This document shows positions 44,095 through 53,673 of a stretch of 64,000 nt of DNA, piece by piece. Made by a program: the position numbers and the translations under genes. The stretch's first letter is position 1. Each line of letters begins with the position of its first letter. The stretch spans positions 1-64,000 of the forward strand of contig JAGOAZ010000011.1 of NCBI GenBank assembly GCA_017983675.1, given 5' to 3'. The notes under the pieces were generated by a model. That model saw only the letters and a list, made by a program, of their open reading frames with translations, was not told the DNA's origin and made no database searches. This DNA comes from Fluviicola sp. GTDB taxonomy: Bacteria > Bacteroidota > Bacteroidia > Flavobacteriales_D > Crocinitomicaceae.

Positions 44095-45234
44095 TTAATT
44101 TTCTGCTAATTTAATAGCTTTTTCTAAATTGATACGCTCTCCATTCTGAAAAGCTACAACAAAAGCGTTTGGAAAGCCTTTTTGACGCAATTCATTTTTG
44201 TACACGTTTGCACCTTTAAAATCGTTTTCAAACTGTCCACATGTATATTTGAAAAAACCATCTTGTTGGTATTCCATCACTTCCAACCCTTTGAAACGAG
44301 CAGCATTACTAGCTAATTTCACTTCAGAGGTTTCAATTTGTACCCGAAAGGTAACAAGATCTTTCTTCGTTTCAACAGTTGTCGTTGTATTTTGTTTAGG
44401 TGCCTCCTCCACTTCTTCCACAGTTGGCTTCGTAGTAACAACAGAAACACCCTCTAAATCATTTTTGTATTTTTCGAAAGCTGTAAACATTGCGTTCGCC
44501 ATTCGTGTTTGCCCATCAGCATCGCCTAAAAATTTTTCTTCTCCAGGATTGGTTAAAAAACCCGTTTCAATCAAGACACTTGGCATTGTCGTTTTGTACA
44601 AAACTAGAAAACCTGCTTGTTTCACTCCTCTATCGTATCTTCCTAACTTTTTGAATTCTTGTTGTAATTTACTTGCAAACAAAATAGATTGATCTAAATA
44701 GACAGCTAATTGAAGTTGACGCGCAATAATAGCGTCTGGAGACAAGTCAAAATCTTTGTACTTTTCCCCTTTATCAGCTTCTAAGTATATCGTACTGTTC
44801 TCTCTGTCCGCAATTTTTGCTTGCGATTCCGTTCGATGTAATCCCAAAACATACGTCTCTGTTCCAAAAGCAGCTGGCGATGCTGAGTTAGCATGAATAC
44901 ATATAAACAAATCTGCTTTCGCACGATTAGCAATTTTTGCGCGCTCATCTAACTCTACAAAAACATCTTTATCACGGGTATAAATAACTTTGATTCCAGG
45001 ATATTTTGCTTTGATTGCATTTCCCAGTTTTAATGCCATGGATAAGCATACTGATTTTTCGTTTGCAGCAGCACCATGACAACCCGGATCTTTACCACCA
45101 TGTCCAGCATCAATCACAACTGTTTTTATTGCAGAAATTGCCGTGTCTAACTTTTCGTTGTTCGGTTTAAACGCAAAAATGACAAATGGCAAACAAGCTA
45201 AAAACAATTTAATTACTGGCTTTTTATTTTTCAT
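44095..45234 (-). CDS. N-acetylmuramoyl-L-alanine amidase (Amidase_3)
   Basis: 379 aa from ATG 45234. An ATG at 45258 is only 1 nt after a -10-like box (TAATTTTA) and so is less likely. The zinc amidase domain (about 40-265) has VVIDAGHGGKDPGCHG (His), EKSVC..., SADL-like ADLFICIHANSA (His) and VLIETGFLTNP (catalytic Glu). The C-terminal region (about 300-379) has VTFRVQIETSEVKL and FKYTCGQFENDFKGAN, which resembles a SPOR-like glycan-binding repeat. It cuts stem peptides off peptidoglycan, for instance at cell separation. Confidence 0.93.
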   Translation of the reverse strand: MKNKKPVIKLFLACLPFVIFAFKPNNEKLDTAISAIKTVVIDAGHGGKDPGCHGAAANEKSVCLSMALKLGNAIKAKYPGIKVIYTRDKDVFVELDERAKIANRAKADLFICIHANSASPAAFGTETYVLGLHRTESQAKIADRENSTIYLEADKGEKYKDFDLSPDAIIARQLQLAVYLDQSILFASKLQQEFKKLGRYDRGVKQAGFLVLYKTTMPSVLIETGFLTNPGEEKFLGDADGQTRMANAMFTAFEKYKNDLEGVSVVTTKPTVEEVEEAPKQNTTTTVETKKDLVTFRVQIETSEVKLASNAARFKGLEVMEYQQDGFFKYTCGQFENDFKGANVYKNELRQKGFPNAFVVAFQNGERINLEKAIKLAEN

Positions 45235-45402
45235 ATCCGTCTGGTACTTTTTCAGCATATAAAATTACAAGTCGTAAGGATGACTAATCGCGTTATTTAA
45301 AAAACTTATTTATGTTGTAATGTTAATAACACATACCGCGCCAAAAAAGAATGAAAAAAGTGAAAGAACGTTACACAATTTAGACGTCCGAAAGTAATTT
45401 CG

Positions 45403-45410
45403 TAGCTTTG
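45403..45410 (+). promoter_or_regulatory. -10 box of the lptD-like gene
   Basis: TAGCTTTG, full match to TAnnTTTG, 17 nt before the GTG start. The distance gives a leader of about 13 nt. No clear TTG at -33. Confidence 0.55.
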
Positions 45411-45427
45411 CAAACGTTATAGAACTA

Positions 45428-47968
45428 GTGAGAATATTAAAACTACATATTTCAATCTCAAAATTTGTATTCAACCCTGTTGTTTTACTATTCTTTTTGC
45501 TTCTTATTGGTTGTTTTAATTCGCTATTTGGTCAAGATACAATTTCCAAAAAAAGAGTCGTACTCAACAAAAGTGATTTCACTTCTCTCGTAAAATACAA
45601 TGCAGCCGATTCCATTTACTCGGATTTTGACGCACAACAACTTCATTTGTACGGAAAAGCGTTTTTATCCTACGAAGGGATTTCAATGAATGCAGGTTAC
45701 ATCCTAGTTGATTTTGGGAAAAACGAAGTGCTTGCAACCTATTCAAAAGACACAACAACATTCAAAGAGGGCAAACCGACGTTTGTTGAAAATGGCGATA
45801 CCATGCGAGCTGGAAGCATTCGCTATAATTTTCAAACGAAAAAAGGATACATTCAAGAGCTTGCATTGAAGCAACAAGAGTATTATTTATCCATGGAGAC
45901 CGCAAAACGGCAAGCAAATGAGGAAATCCATTTTATACAAGGAAAATTCACTACTTGTAGCTTGGAAGAACCACATTATCATTTTCAATTATCGAAAGCG
46001 ATTTTAGTTCCAGAAAAACGAATTGTCACTGGACCAATGAATTTATGGGTATTAGGAGTTCCTACTCCATTAGGTTTGCCTTTTTCAATATTACCCCAGC
46101 AAAAACCATCCATAAAGCCAAATGGTGTTCTAATGCCTCAAGTTTCCATTATTTCAATTTATGGAATGGGTGTTCAAGATTTAGGTTTTTACCAACCAAT
46201 CAATGAAAAAATTCAAACAACATTGTATGGAACGTTTTATTCGCGTGGAACTTTTGGCTTTCGTAATAAAACAGATTACAATGTCCGTTACAAATTCAAA
46301 GGTGGTATCGATTTAGGATATACGCGTTTTCGACTTGGTTGGCCAAACAAATCCCCAATCAATGCATTTGTTGTAAAATGGAATCATACACAAGATGCGA
46401 AAGCTAATCCTAATTGGACATTTAATGCAAGTGTTAATTTTAATTCTCGTAGCACAAACAAAGCAACGCTAAATCTTCAAAATACGGAACAATATTTCGA
46501 AAACAATTTATTTTCTGATATTCGCTTGGGGCGTAAATTTGGTGCGAAACCATTTTCTGCAGACCTCAAATTAAGTATGCGGCAAAATTCAGTCAGTAAA
46601 TTAATCGATTTAACTGCACCGGTACTTAATTTCCAAACAACATCGCGTATATTTCCATTCAAATCAATTAATAAAATAATTGGTATGACATATGCTGGTG
46701 AATTTCAGTCGCGTTCTTCCTTCAAAGACAGTTACTTATCGAACAAAGAATTTGATAGCATTGCGCAGCAATTTCGAACAGGAGCTAATCATCGTATCAA
46801 CATGCAAGCAACTTTTAGTTTGTTGAATGGTGCAATACGTTTTAGTCCGAGCGCAAATTATAATCAAACGTATAACTTCCAAAGTATCGTAAAATCAGTT
46901 GATGCAAGCAATAAACTTCAAGTCGACACGCTTAATAGTGGCGGATTGGAGCATGTGTTTAATTCTTCCGCTTCCATAACGAGTACCTTGTATTCGTATT
47001 ATCGCTTTATTGGCAAACGAAAAACGGTACTTCGTCATGTGATGACACCAACAATTTCAATTAATTATTCACCAGCTATTCAATTAGGAATTGCCAATTA
47101 CACTGATACTGCTGGAAATGTATTCAACTATTCGCGTTTTGAAAGAAGTATCTATTCATCAGGAATTGGTTCATCAAATGGTCGTATTTCAATTGGCATC
47201 AATAATTCACTTGAATTAAAACAAAAAAGTAGCAAGGACACCATTACTGGATTTAAAAAAACACGCATCATAGACAACTTGTACATAAGTACTGATTACG
47301 ATATTTTCAAAGACACCATGAATTGGAACGATGTCGCTTTTAGAATGGTTATCAATCCTATTGAAACGTTTAATATCACTATTAACGGAGCACATTCATT
47401 GTACGCTTGGAATACAACTACTGGAGTTTCTAACGCACTGTATGCTTTTGAAACGAACCAAGGAATCGGTCGATTAAAGTCTGGTTCCATTTCTACATCG
47501 TGGACCTTTACTGCGAAAAAAAATCGGGAACAATTGAAAAACAGCAGTAGCAATGCTTTGAATACTTGGAACCCTAATTATCAACAATGGATTAACTCCC
47601 CTACACAACTTATACTCTTCGATATTCCATGGAAAATTAGTGTCGAACATATTTTTTCGCTTGCGAGCAACTTTAATCAGACAACTTTTGCAAGCAAAAA
47701 TTATTTACCTACAAACACGCTTCGTTTGTCGGGAGATTTTTCATTTACTGAAAACTGGAAGGTTGCTTCCAACCTGTTACTTGACTTAGAAAGTGGAAAA
47801 ATCACCAATTTCAATATCAATATGTTCCGTAATATTCACTGTTGGAATGTAAGTTTTAATTGGACGCCAATCGGTACCAACAAAAATTTCGTAATTAGTT
47901 TGAGAGGAACGGCAGCGGCATTACAGAATGTCAATTTAAACATTCGTCGACCACCGGTTGTTTTTTAA
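45428..47968 (+). CDS. lptD: LptD-like outer-membrane LPS assembly protein
   Basis: 846 aa. Starts with GTG: no ATG is near, and the signal-anchor stretch (SKFVFNPVVLLFFLLLIGCFNSLFGQ) begins right after it. The N-terminal OstA/LptA-like part (about 60-215) has YNFQTKKGYIQELALKQQEYYLSMETAK, FTTCSLEEPHYHFQLSKAILVPEKRIVTGP, then a large beta-barrel up to the end. It inserts LPS into the outer leaflet together with LptE. The four cysteines of E. coli LptD are not conserved in the same places, as is common in this phylum. Confidence 0.85.
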   Translation: MRILKLHISISKFVFNPVVLLFFLLLIGCFNSLFGQDTISKKRVVLNKSDFTSLVKYNAADSIYSDFDAQQLHLYGKAFLSYEGISMNAGYILVDFGKNEVLATYSKDTTTFKEGKPTFVENGDTMRAGSIRYNFQTKKGYIQELALKQQEYYLSMETAKRQANEEIHFIQGKFTTCSLEEPHYHFQLSKAILVPEKRIVTGPMNLWVLGVPTPLGLPFSILPQQKPSIKPNGVLMPQVSIISIYGMGVQDLGFYQPINEKIQTTLYGTFYSRGTFGFRNKTDYNVRYKFKGGIDLGYTRFRLGWPNKSPINAFVVKWNHTQDAKANPNWTFNASVNFNSRSTNKATLNLQNTEQYFENNLFSDIRLGRKFGAKPFSADLKLSMRQNSVSKLIDLTAPVLNFQTTSRIFPFKSINKIIGMTYAGEFQSRSSFKDSYLSNKEFDSIAQQFRTGANHRINMQATFSLLNGAIRFSPSANYNQTYNFQSIVKSVDASNKLQVDTLNSGGLEHVFNSSASITSTLYSYYRFIGKRKTVLRHVMTPTISINYSPAIQLGIANYTDTAGNVFNYSRFERSIYSSGIGSSNGRISIGINNSLELKQKSSKDTITGFKKTRIIDNLYISTDYDIFKDTMNWNDVAFRMVINPIETFNITINGAHSLYAWNTTTGVSNALYAFETNQGIGRLKSGSISTSWTFTAKKNREQLKNSSSNALNTWNPNYQQWINSPTQLILFDIPWKISVEHIFSLASNFNQTTFASKNYLPTNTLRLSGDFSFTENWKVASNLLLDLESGKITNFNINMFRNIHCWNVSFNWTPIGTNKNFVISLRGTAAALQNVNLNIRRPPVVF

Positions 47969-47979
47969 TCTTTTGTGCA

Positions 47980-48555
47980 GTGATTCCATTAACGATAGAT
48001 ACACAACGAACTCCTCAAAAAGGCGATTTATTACTTTCAGAGCCTTTTTTAGACGATGATCATTTTTCAAGAGCAGTAATTTTATTGTGTGAAACAAACA
48101 AAGACGGTGCCTTTGGATTGATTCTGAACCAAACACTCGATTTAAGTTTACTCGAATTCATGCAAAACATTGGAAAATTCAATTCGATTGTTGGTATTGG
48201 AGGTCCAGTTGATCAGCAGCAATTATTCTTTGTCCACGCTTTTTCTGATTTAACAGGTAGTATTTTAATTACTGAAAACTTTTATTTAGGCGGTGATTTT
48301 CAAGAATTAGTCGAAAAAGTTGAAACAGGAGTTTACCCTTCTGAAGAAGTGCGCTTTTTTATCGGTTATACAGGCTGGGATGAAGGGCAATTACAAGCAG
48401 AAATCGAAGAAAAAACATGGATTGTCACGAAACCTCCAGTCGATTTCTCAGTTTATAACACAAAAGACGAACATCTTTGGGAAATACTATTAAAAAGTAT
48501 GGGAGGAAAATACAAGCAAATGGCTAGTTTCCCTATTAATCCAAATGAAAATTAA
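47980..48555 (+). CDS. YqgE/AlgH-family protein
   Basis: 191 aa. Matches the whole YqgE fold: KGDLLLSEPFLDDDHFSRAVILLCETNKDGAFGLILNQ, GGPVDQQQLFFVH and RFFIGYTGWDEGQLQAEIEEKTWIV. Its molecular role is not settled. Start is GTG 47980; TTTTG ending 4 nt before it fits the leaderless spacing seen elsewhere. It begins 11 bases after lptD. Confidence 0.9.
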   Translation: MIPLTIDTQRTPQKGDLLLSEPFLDDDHFSRAVILLCETNKDGAFGLILNQTLDLSLLEFMQNIGKFNSIVGIGGPVDQQQLFFVHAFSDLTGSILITENFYLGGDFQELVEKVETGVYPSEEVRFFIGYTGWDEGQLQAEIEEKTWIVTKPPVDFSVYNTKDEHLWEILLKSMGGKYKQMASFPINPNEN

Positions 48556-48606
48556 ATCGTCACTTTTTTCTTTTAATCACGAAGTTTTAATTACGTGTTT
48601 TTCAAC

Positions 48607-48614
48607 TATTTTTG
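48607..48614 (+). promoter_or_regulatory. -10 box of rarA
   Basis: TATTTTTG, full consensus, 13 nt before the ATG, giving a leader of about 9 nt. Confidence 0.5.
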
Positions 48615-48627
48615 TTTAAAATAAAAC

Positions 48628-49902
48628 ATGGCAATTCCTTTAGCAGAACGTATGCGTCCCAAGCAGCTTTCCGATTATATCGGACAAGCACACTTGTTAC
48701 ATGAAAATGGTTCGCTTCGCAAAGCATTAAATGCTGGAATATTACCATCCATGATTTTTTGGGGACCTCCTGGAGTTGGCAAAACAACACTTGCTAACTT
48801 ATTAGCAGGACATTTAAATCGTCCTTTTTATACGTTATCGGCTATTTCTTCTGGCGTAAAGGATGTCCGTGATATCATTCAAAAAGTAGAACAACAAGGA
48901 ATGTTCCAACAAAGCGGAGCTGTTTTATTCATTGATGAGATCCATCGTTTTTCTAAATCACAGCAAGATTCATTGCTTGGAGCGGTTGAAAAAGGAACAA
49001 TTACCTTAATTGGAGCAACAACAGAAAACCCATCTTTTGAAGTAATCTCTGCACTCTTGTCACGTTGCCAAGTTTACACCTTGGAAAGTCATTCCGTTGC
49101 TGATTTGGATTTGTTATTAAGCAAAGCAATTGCTGTTGATAGCGACTTATCAAAACGACAAATCGAATTAAAAGAGACCAAAGCTTTAATGGCAGTTGCG
49201 GGTGGTGATGCACGCAAGATGCTTAACTTATTCGAAATGATTGTTGGAACATTTCCTTCCAACGAAACTGCAGTTATTACTGATCAATTAGTCTTCGAAT
49301 TAGCGCAACAACGTGTGCGCTACGACAAAGATGGCGAACAACATTACGATATTATTTCAGCATTCATCAAATCCATTCGTGGAAGCGATTCTGACGCTGC
49401 AGTTTATTGGCTAGCACGCATGATAGAAGGCGGAGAAGATCCGAAATTTATTGCGCGACGCTTATTGATTTCAGCTGCAGAAGATATTGGATTAGCAAAT
49501 CCAACAGCTTTAATCATGGCAAATACCACTTTTCAAGCGATCCAAACTATTGGTTGGCCAGAAGCTCGTATAATTTTGTCAGAATGTACCATCTATTTAG
49601 CCACTTCACCAAAAGGTAACGCGGCCTATTTAGCAATTGATGAAGCGCTTGCAGAAGTGCGTCAGTCAACAGATTTACCTATTCCATTGCATTTACGGAA
49701 TTCGCCAACTAAATTGATGAAAGATTTGGGTTATGGTGAGAATTATCAATATGCGCACCAATTCCCTGGTAATTTTGTAGTACAACAATATTTACCTGAT
49801 GAGCTAAAAGACCGCAGTTTTTTTCATCCAGGAAGTAGTAAACGTGAACAAGAAATTGCCCAACAAATAGCATCACTTTGGCCAACAAAAACAATTAAAT
49901 GA
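48628..49902 (+). CDS. rarA: Replication-associated recombination protein A (RarA/MgsA)
   Basis: 424 aa. AAA+ clamp-loader-like ATPase: PLAERMRPKQLSDYIGQ, Walker A WGPPGVGKTTL (near 48), Walker B VLFIDEIHRFSK, sensor 1 GATTENPSF, arginine finger region SALLSRCQVY, then the MgsA C-terminal tetramerisation domain (KFIARRLLISAAEDIGLANPTAL). It acts at stalled replication forks. The last 4 bases overlap the acyltransferase start. Confidence 0.96.
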   Translation: MAIPLAERMRPKQLSDYIGQAHLLHENGSLRKALNAGILPSMIFWGPPGVGKTTLANLLAGHLNRPFYTLSAISSGVKDVRDIIQKVEQQGMFQQSGAVLFIDEIHRFSKSQQDSLLGAVEKGTITLIGATTENPSFEVISALLSRCQVYTLESHSVADLDLLLSKAIAVDSDLSKRQIELKETKALMAVAGGDARKMLNLFEMIVGTFPSNETAVITDQLVFELAQQRVRYDKDGEQHYDIISAFIKSIRGSDSDAAVYWLARMIEGGEDPKFIARRLLISAAEDIGLANPTALIMANTTFQAIQTIGWPEARIILSECTIYLATSPKGNAAYLAIDEALAEVRQSTDLPIPLHLRNSPTKLMKDLGYGENYQYAHQFPGNFVVQQYLPDELKDRSFFHPGSSKREQEIAQQIASLWPTKTIK

Positions 49903-50828
49903 ACGCAATAATTTACTATTTGTTTGTTTATCCGCTTTCAAAGTTGCCGCTTTGGTTGACTTATCGTTTTGCTGATTTCTTTTATGTTTTACTCATTACC
50001 ATTCTTCCCTATCGCAAAAAAGTAATTTCTGAAAACTTGAAACGCTGTTTTCCGAATTTAACGGAAAAAGAACGTAATAAGATACGCCGGCAATTCTATT
50101 TTTCTTTTGCCAACATGCTTGTCGAAGGAGTGAAAAATTTAGGAATTTCAGAAAACGAACTCAGAAAACGATTTGTGATTAAAAATCCAGAAGTAATGAG
50201 TGATTTATATGCAGAAAACAAGAGTGTTTTATTGGTTTCAGCTCACTATTTGAATTGGGAATGGATGATTACAGGAATGAACTTGTATTTCCCGCAACAA
50301 GCAGTTGGAATTGGCATGCCATTAAGCAGTGGCTTTTGGGATAAAAAAATCAATGCGCTTCGTTCTCGTTTTGGGATGAAAATCATTCATTCAAAAATAG
50401 TCAACAGTTCATTTGAAGCTTTTCAGCAAGATAAATTGAGCACCGCTACACTTGTTTTAGCCGATCAAAGTCCCGGTGATACTGCAAAAAGCTACTGGAT
50501 GAATTTTCTAGATCAACAAACAGCAATTGCCTTTGGGACGGAATTTCTTGCCAATAAATATAATCAAGCGGTTGTTTTTTATTTACCAAAACAACGCAAA
50601 CGTGGTTATTACGAAGTAACATTGGAATTAATCACAAAAAATCCTGAAACACTTCAATGGGGAGAATTAACGGAAGCGCACGTGTCAAAATTAGCCGAAC
50701 ATTTATTAGTAAATCCTGCACCATGGTTATGGTCACACAAACGCTGGAAAAGAACAGAACCAACTGATTTTGAACTATTAAAAAATAATCAACGTGAAAA
50801 ATTTAATACTGCTTTTCGTTCTAACTAA
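49899..50828 (+). CDS. LpxL/HtrB-like lysophospholipid (lipid A) acyltransferase
   Basis: 309 aa. An N-terminal membrane helix (about 5-30), then the acyltransferase core with VLLVSAHYLNWEWMITG, where His and Glu form the HX4E catalytic pair (near 109-114), VLADQSPG and WMNFLDQQTAIAFGTEFLA. It adds a secondary acyl chain to lipid A or a related lipid at the inner membrane. The start overlaps rarA in an ATGA, so it is cotranscribed. Genes for LPS transport (lptD) lie just upstream. Confidence 0.92.
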   Translation: MNAIIYYLFVYPLSKLPLWLTYRFADFFYVLLITILPYRKKVISENLKRCFPNLTEKERNKIRRQFYFSFANMLVEGVKNLGISENELRKRFVIKNPEVMSDLYAENKSVLLVSAHYLNWEWMITGMNLYFPQQAVGIGMPLSSGFWDKKINALRSRFGMKIIHSKIVNSSFEAFQQDKLSTATLVLADQSPGDTAKSYWMNFLDQQTAIAFGTEFLANKYNQAVVFYLPKQRKRGYYEVTLELITKNPETLQWGELTEAHVSKLAEHLLVNPAPWLWSHKRWKRTEPTDFELLKNNQREKFNTAFRSN

Positions 50829-51795
50829 CTGTTCAGTATCTTTTGCGCAATTATTTTTTGATCAAAAAGATACGTTGCGCTTTACAGCTGATTCTTCTTA
50901 TGCACGTGTAATTATTCGTTTCAACAATGAATTAGTTTTCGGCACATCTAAAACAGGTGTTATTAGCTACAATGAACGAACAAAAAAAACAACCACACTC
51001 ATACAAAAAAATAGTGCTGGTGAATTTCGTGATCTAGCAGTAAAAGACGATGAATTGTATGCAATGGTTTCTGGTGATGATGGAATTGTTTTAAACTATT
51101 CGAAGAATAAATCACAGCTGCTATTTCAAAAAAACGGATTATTTCTTGACGATATTCTCTTATCAAAAAATAAGTTGTATTTACTTGGAGATCCAATAAA
51201 TGGCCATTTTTTTATTACTGAAATCGCGTTGAAAAACGAAGGAAAAGATAGTGTTATTCAGCTTTCAAATGAACTCGAAGAAGCATGTTATGCTGCAAGT
51301 GGAACTACCGCATGTAGCGTGAATAAGAACTATTGTTTTGTTTCTGGCGGATTAACATCGGCTCGATTTCATCAAGTTAATTGGCAAACAAAGAAGTTTT
51401 TAAGTACAAACCTTCCTATGACGAAGGGACTTGGAGCTGGACCATTTTCACTTTATTTTCAAACGCCATTGAATGGTGTTATTGTTGGTGGGAATTATCT
51501 TGCCCCTTCTTCTAAAACAGGAACAGCTTGTTACACCAATGATGGTGGAAAAACATGGAATACAAGTGAAACGAATGGTTATCGTTCCTGTGTGACAGGC
51601 AATGAAGAATTACTCTTTGCTTGCGGCACAAACGGAATTGATTATTCATCAGATAATGGAAAGTCGTGGCATTCATTTGACACAGGTAATTTTTGTGCTT
51701 TGCTACTAGAAGACAACAAACTTTATGCAACTACTAACAAAGGCTATTGTATTGTTTATCAGTTAAAAACGTTTCAATTAATCAATCAAAACTAA
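50794..51795 (+). CDS. Secreted beta-propeller (BNR/YCF48-like) protein
   Basis: 333 aa, starting at GTG 50794 inside the end of the acyltransferase gene (35-bp overlap). Signal peptide (KNLILLFVLTNCSVSFAQ). Repeats of about 45 residues carry Asp-box/BNR motifs, CYTNDGGKTWNTS and DYSSDNGKSWHSF, typical of sialidase-like or photosystem-II-stability-factor-like propellers. Cysteines near the C-terminus could form disulfides. Function unknown; a binding or scaffolding role in the envelope is plausible. Confidence 0.78.
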   Translation: MKNLILLFVLTNCSVSFAQLFFDQKDTLRFTADSSYARVIIRFNNELVFGTSKTGVISYNERTKKTTTLIQKNSAGEFRDLAVKDDELYAMVSGDDGIVLNYSKNKSQLLFQKNGLFLDDILLSKNKLYLLGDPINGHFFITEIALKNEGKDSVIQLSNELEEACYAASGTTACSVNKNYCFVSGGLTSARFHQVNWQTKKFLSTNLPMTKGLGAGPFSLYFQTPLNGVIVGGNYLAPSSKTGTACYTNDGGKTWNTSETNGYRSCVTGNEELLFACGTNGIDYSSDNGKSWHSFDTGNFCALLLEDNKLYATTNKGYCIVYQLKTFQLINQN

Positions 51796-51796
51796 G

Positions 51797-52801
51797 ATGG
51801 CTTTTGGAATAACATACCACCATTGTTCGGATGATTTGATTGCAGCAATTGAACAATTAATCAACGATTGGAAATCGAATAAAAACGATTTTGAAAGTTT
51901 TACGAGTGGTTCAACTGGTCAACCAAAACGCATCATTCATTCGCGAGATCAAATCAGTGCATCAGCAAAACGCACCAATGAATATTTCAATTTAACGAAT
52001 GAAAGCAAGGTGTTACTCTGTCTTTCACCGAAAACAATTGGTGGAAAAATGGTCATCATTCGTGCCTTAGTTGGCGATTATGCTGTTACGTGTGTCGCAG
52101 CGCAAAAAAATCCCTTTTCAGCACTTCCCAATTCAGTACATTTTGATTTCGCGTCACTTGTTCCTTACCAACTATCAACAATTCTATCCAGTGACCCAAG
52201 ACAATTATCACGGATTAAAACAATATTAATTGGTGGCGCAGCATTATCTCAACAATTAGAAAAACAATGTGCTGAATTGCATCCGTATTGTTTTATCGGT
52301 TATGGAATGACCGAAACAGTTTCACACATTGCTTTGCGGAAATTAAACGAACCTTACTACACTCTTTTACCGGGAGTAAGATTGAATTATAAATCTAACC
52401 AAACAACAATAACAGACTCAAAACTATCAATTTACGATTTAAAGATAACTGATGTATTACACGTAATCAACGATTCCGAATTTGAATGGATGGGAAGAGC
52501 TGATTTTGTAATCAATTCAGCGGGAATTAAAATTCATCCCGAGCAATTAGAAGCCATTATTTCAACATTTATTGCTACTCCATTTATTATTTCTAGTGTT
52601 CCTGATCAATTTTTAGGAGAACGATGTGTCCTGTTGAGTGAAGTTGAAATTTCAACTGAGCTATTTGAGAAAATTCAAGCTGCATGTGAAGGGAAATTTG
52701 GAAATTACTCCAAACCTACAGCAATTTTCATTGTTAAAATCTCGATGTTAAGCAATGGAAAAATCGATCGATATTCAACACAACAATCACTCATCCATTA
52801 A
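51797..52801 (+). CDS. menE: Short MenE-like acyl-CoA ligase (AMP-binding family)
   Basis: 334 aa, shorter than standard MenE (about 450-490), as known for compact Bacteroidota forms. Adenylation motifs: FTSGSTGQPKRI (A3, near 38), YGMTETVSHIAL (A5), GRADFVINSAGIKIHPEQLEAII (A8) and MLSNGKIDRYS with the acylating Lys (A10). It would make o-succinylbenzoyl-CoA for menaquinone, the electron carrier used by PyrD. No other men genes are in the window, so the function is inferred from sequence alone. Confidence 0.85.
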   Translation: MAFGITYHHCSDDLIAAIEQLINDWKSNKNDFESFTSGSTGQPKRIIHSRDQISASAKRTNEYFNLTNESKVLLCLSPKTIGGKMVIIRALVGDYAVTCVAAQKNPFSALPNSVHFDFASLVPYQLSTILSSDPRQLSRIKTILIGGAALSQQLEKQCAELHPYCFIGYGMTETVSHIALRKLNEPYYTLLPGVRLNYKSNQTTITDSKLSIYDLKITDVLHVINDSEFEWMGRADFVINSAGIKIHPEQLEAIISTFIATPFIISSVPDQFLGERCVLLSEVEISTELFEKIQAACEGKFGNYSKPTAIFIVKISMLSNGKIDRYSTQQSLIH

Positions 52802-53671
52802 ATGACTAACAGTGCCTGTTATCGATTATTGGGATTGCCAGATGGAGCATCTGAAGCTTTGATAAAAAAGCAATTTAAAAAATTAGCGTTGCGCTATCAT
52901 CCAGATAGAAATCCAGATCCTTCCGCTCACGAACATTTCATAGCGATTTCAAATGCTGTTGATCAATTGCTTACAGCAAAAAAAAATCCTTCGATTGAAG
53001 CAAAACAGCGCAAACAATCTTCCAATCAACAAAGCAATCAGAAAAAAAACCGAGAAGCACAGGAACAACGCATAAAAGCTGCAAAAGAACGATTTGAATA
53101 CCAACGCCGCTTCGATGAATTGGAACAAGAACGCTATTTTAAATCGTTGACAACAGGAAGAAAATGGCAATTATACAAATTGATAACCTTACTAAGTTTC
53201 TCGTTGTCATTTGTTCTTTTACTCGATTTAATTTTACCACATCATCAGGAAAAGGATAAGATGGTAGCTTTTTACCCAAAAGCTGTTGTTGGTCTAAAAT
53301 ATGATTATGTTTACGAAATCTCTTTTTTGAAAAACAAGACGTTATTTGCACAACGCTTTTTTGAAAATTGGCAACTTAGTGAATCACCTGTTATTATTGA
53401 AAAATCACGCTTATTTCACACACCAACTTCGTTTCACGAATTGAAATCAAATCCTACAACACAAGCCTATTTCGATTTTAATCTCGCTGTTTTTGGAATA
53501 CCGTTAATGATACTTTTTCTCGTTCCGCTTATCCCCTATTTTTTTCAACGAAAAACGGTTTACTTCACGTTTTTATACCACATTTCATTTTGGCTCATTG
53601 GACCATTGGGAATAATTTTATTGGGAACAGGTGATCGTTTGAGTCATTTATTGACCTTGGGATTTGCATGA
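52802..53671 (+). CDS. J-domain protein with C-terminal membrane helices
   Basis: 289 aa. The J domain is at the N-terminus (residues 1-65: CYRLLGLPDGASEALIKKQFKKLALRYHPDRNPDPSAHEHF) with an intact HPD. A charged coiled-coil region (75-125; NRRE-like, KKNREAQEQRIKAAKERFEYQRRFDELEQ) follows. Then there are three or so membrane helices (about 127-150, 225-245, 255-280), a soluble insert between the first two, and a short tail. It would recruit DnaK to the membrane. Starts directly after the menE stop. Confidence 0.85.
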   Translation: MTNSACYRLLGLPDGASEALIKKQFKKLALRYHPDRNPDPSAHEHFIAISNAVDQLLTAKKNPSIEAKQRKQSSNQQSNQKKNREAQEQRIKAAKERFEYQRRFDELEQERYFKSLTTGRKWQLYKLITLLSFSLSFVLLLDLILPHHQEKDKMVAFYPKAVVGLKYDYVYEISFLKNKTLFAQRFFENWQLSESPVIIEKSRLFHTPTSFHELKSNPTTQAYFDFNLAVFGIPLMILFLVPLIPYFFQRKTVYFTFLYHISFWLIGPLGIILLGTGDRLSHLLTLGFA

Positions 53672-53673
53672 AT

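Noticed and set aside
44198-44692. 164-codon open frame antisense to the amidase
   Set aside because: It covers the conserved amidase C-terminal region and has no protein-like motif.
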